A model generated the notes under the pieces. The model was not told the DNA's origin, did no database searches, and saw only the letters and a program-made list of their open reading frames with translations. The translations under genes were made by a program, and so were the position numbers. 8,429 nt of DNA, from positions 1-8,429 of the forward strand of contig PXDL01000445.1 of assembly GCA_003566395.1 (NCBI GenBank), given 5' to 3'. Below, piece by piece: positions 6,833-8,429 of this stretch; the stretch's first letter is position 1, and each line of letters begins with the position of its first letter. The DNA comes from Balneolia bacterium. GTDB taxonomy: Bacteria > Bacteroidota > Rhodothermia > Balneolales > Cyclonatronaceae.

Positions 6833-8429
6833 TTAAAACTGTACGCCGATTGAGTATTGAAGCAGAAAAGGATTGCGACGGCTTCCCATCATAGCAAAAG
6901 TGAAGGGCGCTATGGCCGTATTGATGCCCGCGCTGATGCTCCAGCCTACCCGAAGCGGTGTGTTCACGAAATCAAACTCCAGAAATTCTTCGGTGCTGGC
7001 TACGTTTCCGCGCACGGTGATAAAACGGTTAGGCAGGGCTTCGAACTGCGTGCCGAGCTGGACCATGCGCATGTTATTACCCGAAATTTCATTGAGACGA
7101 TATCCTACCATGTCAGGGTATCCGCCGTATTGAAACTGCCGGTGAAGGGGCAGCTCACCGCGACTGGCGTATCCTGCCTTAGCAGCGGCAAGAAGCACCC
7201 ATTGATCAGAAAGTCTGAAAAAGCCGTTCCACCTCACGGATGTCTGGAAAAAGTTGATAGAATCGTCCACCAGGTTAAAAGACTGAGATGCCTGCACCAC
7301 CACACGGTGTCCCTGTCTGGTAAAAGAGAGCCGGTCCAGATTGTCTTGTTCGAAACGGACAATGGCCTGCGTAATATTGGTGATACCGCCGGGGAAATCA
7401 AAATCACCTACTCGGGAGGAAACGTTATATATCTCCTGCCTGAGCGCCAGTTTATATAATACCTGATTATTGGTAAAGGGAATTACCTGCCCCTCAACGA
7501 AAAACGAGTTGGTGCTATAAGTAGCCAGGCGGTTGCCTTCATTGGAAAATATATCCGTCCGGTTCAGGTTGTAGTTGGCCCGCAGGCCGAGGGCAAAGTT
7601 GGCTTCGTTGGTCAGATAATTAAAAAAACGAAGGTCCACATAGGGCTCTTCTCCAAGCTTCAGGTTGGCGCGGCTGATGGAGTTGGGATAGAGCAGGTTT
7701 CGGTAGGTGGTGTTCAGCAGAATAGAAGCCCTTCTGAAATTGTCATAATTAAAACCGAACCGGAACAGGTCCTGCTGGCGCTCAATTACTTCAATAACCA
7801 GAATGTAGGCACCCTGACGATATTCATCCTCTACAAGGCGGTAGTTTACGCTGTCATAAAACTGCATCCCGTACACATTCTCGATACCAAAAATAATCTG
7901 TTCACGCGTAACATAAGTCTGAGGCCGGATAACCATTTTGTTGACCACCTGATTGGCCGAAGCGTCCTCGATACCCTGGACTTCAATATCAGTAATAAAG
8001 AGTAAGTCAGGGTCATCCGGTCTCTCTTTAGGACCTGTAATATCGGGGCGCGCCTCGTTTACCAAATCAGCCAGTTGCTTTAGCTCCTCATAATTCATCC
8101 GGGCCAGCTCTTCGCCCCTTTGAATAATCTCGGGTACTTTATCAAAATCCAGAATAGAAAACTCCTCCATAATACTGAAGTCTTCCAGCACGATATCGGC
8201 CAGCTCTTTGGAGCGGTTCATGCTCTCGGCAATCTGAAAAGAGACGGTCTGATCAAGGATATCGAGGATGTTTTTCACCTGTTCGGTTTCAAGCAGAGGA
8301 GCGCTTACGTTAACGGCGATCACAACATTAGCGCCAAGATTCAGGGCTTCTTCAACCGGAAGATTCCGGACTACGCCACCGTCAATCAAAAGCATATTTT
8401 CAAACTGTTTCGGTTTAAACACACTCGGA
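6833..8429 (-). CDS. Patatin-like phospholipase fused to POTRA and outer-membrane barrel, C-terminal part (cut by right edge)
   Basis: This family joins a patatin lipase/esterase to a POTRA domain and a BamA/Omp85-like barrel, as in PlpD-type (type Vd) proteins. The visible part, numbered from the codon at 8422, starts at the end of the patatin domain (VFKP, then LLIDGGVVRNLPVEEAL with the DGG dyad Asp14). A helical linker follows to about 138, then one POTRA domain at about 141-214 (LFITDIEVQGIEDASANQVV to ILVIEVIERQ), then a barrel of about 310 residues with alternating aromatic strands ending SIGVQF. The terminal Phe is the classic BAM recognition residue. The nucleophile serine motif (GxSxG) and the signal peptide are beyond the right edge. 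GTG 8422 is not the true start: the frame stays open to the edge and the preceding residues (PS) continue the conserved PSVFKP segment. Roughly 200 or more residues are probably missing. Phospholipase activity is inferred from the family. Confidence 0.87.
   Translation of the reverse strand, partial: PSVFKPKQFENMLLIDGGVVRNLPVEEALNLGANVVIAVNVSAPLLETEQVKNILDILDQTVSFQIAESMNRSKELADIVLEDFSIMEEFSILDFDKVPEIIQRGEELARMNYEELKQLADLVNEARPDITGPKERPDDPDLLFITDIEVQGIEDASANQVVNKMVIRPQTYVTREQIIFGIENVYGMQFYDSVNYRLVEDEYRQGAYILVIEVIERQQDLFRFGFNYDNFRRASILLNTTYRNLLYPNSISRANLKLGEEPYVDLRFFNYLTNEANFALGLRANYNLNRTDIFSNEGNRLATYSTNSFFVEGQVIPFTNNQVLYKLALRQEIYNVSSRVGDFDFPGGITNITQAIVRFEQDNLDRLSFTRQGHRVVVQASQSFNLVDDSINFFQTSVRWNGFFRLSDQWVLLAAAKAGYASRGELPLHRQFQYGGYPDMVGYRLNEISGNNMRMVQLGTQFEALPNRFITVRGNVASTEEFLEFDFVNTPLRVGWSISAGINTAIAPFTFAMMGSRRNPFLLQYSIGVQF

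Noticed and set aside
6857..7459. Plus-strand open frame of 200 codons opposite the patatin-barrel gene
   Set aside because: Again in register with the real gene's codons and without recognisable features; the opposite strand encodes a clear barrel.
8420..8422. GTG codon as the start of the patatin-barrel gene
   Set aside because: The frame is open to the window edge, and the codons before it (PS) continue the conserved patatin PSVFKP segment, so this is an internal valine.

Overview
The window carries five protein genes, all on the minus strand, and two gene-poor gaps. It looks like a Gram-negative, outer-membrane-bearing member of the Bacteroidota/Rhodothermota group, for example Balneolales or Rhodothermales. 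The evidence for this is a secreted enzyme ending in a type A type IX secretion (T9SS) sorting domain with the NYPNPFNP signature, a patatin fused to a POTRA and beta-barrel, lipoprotein parvulins, and the absence of Shine-Dalgarno motifs before the readable starts. The lineage is inferred from these traits; no 16S rRNA or other taxonomic marker is present.

Layout in minus-strand transcription order: (1) 8429-6833, the C-terminal part of a patatin-like phospholipase fused to a POTRA domain and outer-membrane barrel; its N-terminus lies beyond the right edge. (2) 6832-6137, a gap of about 700 bp with no credible gene. Its GH57-proximal part holds nested inverted repeats that would lie in the 5' leader of the next gene. 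(3) 6136-3560, a secreted multidomain GH57 alpha-glucan hydrolase with a T9SS sorting domain. (4) 3559-3303, a gap with a strong 14-bp stem-loop (likely the GH57 terminator) and a smaller stem-loop in the leader of the next operon. (5) 3302-1320, 1375-470 and 477/411-1, three overlapping or closely packed parvulin/SurA-type genes: a 660-aa two-parvulin lipoprotein, a 301-aa lipoprotein with a weakened parvulin domain, and the N-terminal part of a SurA-like periplasmic chaperone cut by the left edge.

The common theme is the cell envelope. The parvulin operon probably supplies periplasmic folding and chaperone capacity for outer-membrane proteins. The patatin-barrel protein is the kind of client such chaperones serve, and the GH57 enzyme must cross the periplasm before T9SS export. 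The functional link between the three blocks is inference. I see no CRISPR array, tRNA, rRNA, insertion sequence or phage gene. Nothing here proves a new system. The points most worth checking are the graded set of parvulin domains, the secreted GH57 architecture with its structured AU-rich leader, and the empty 700-bp gap.
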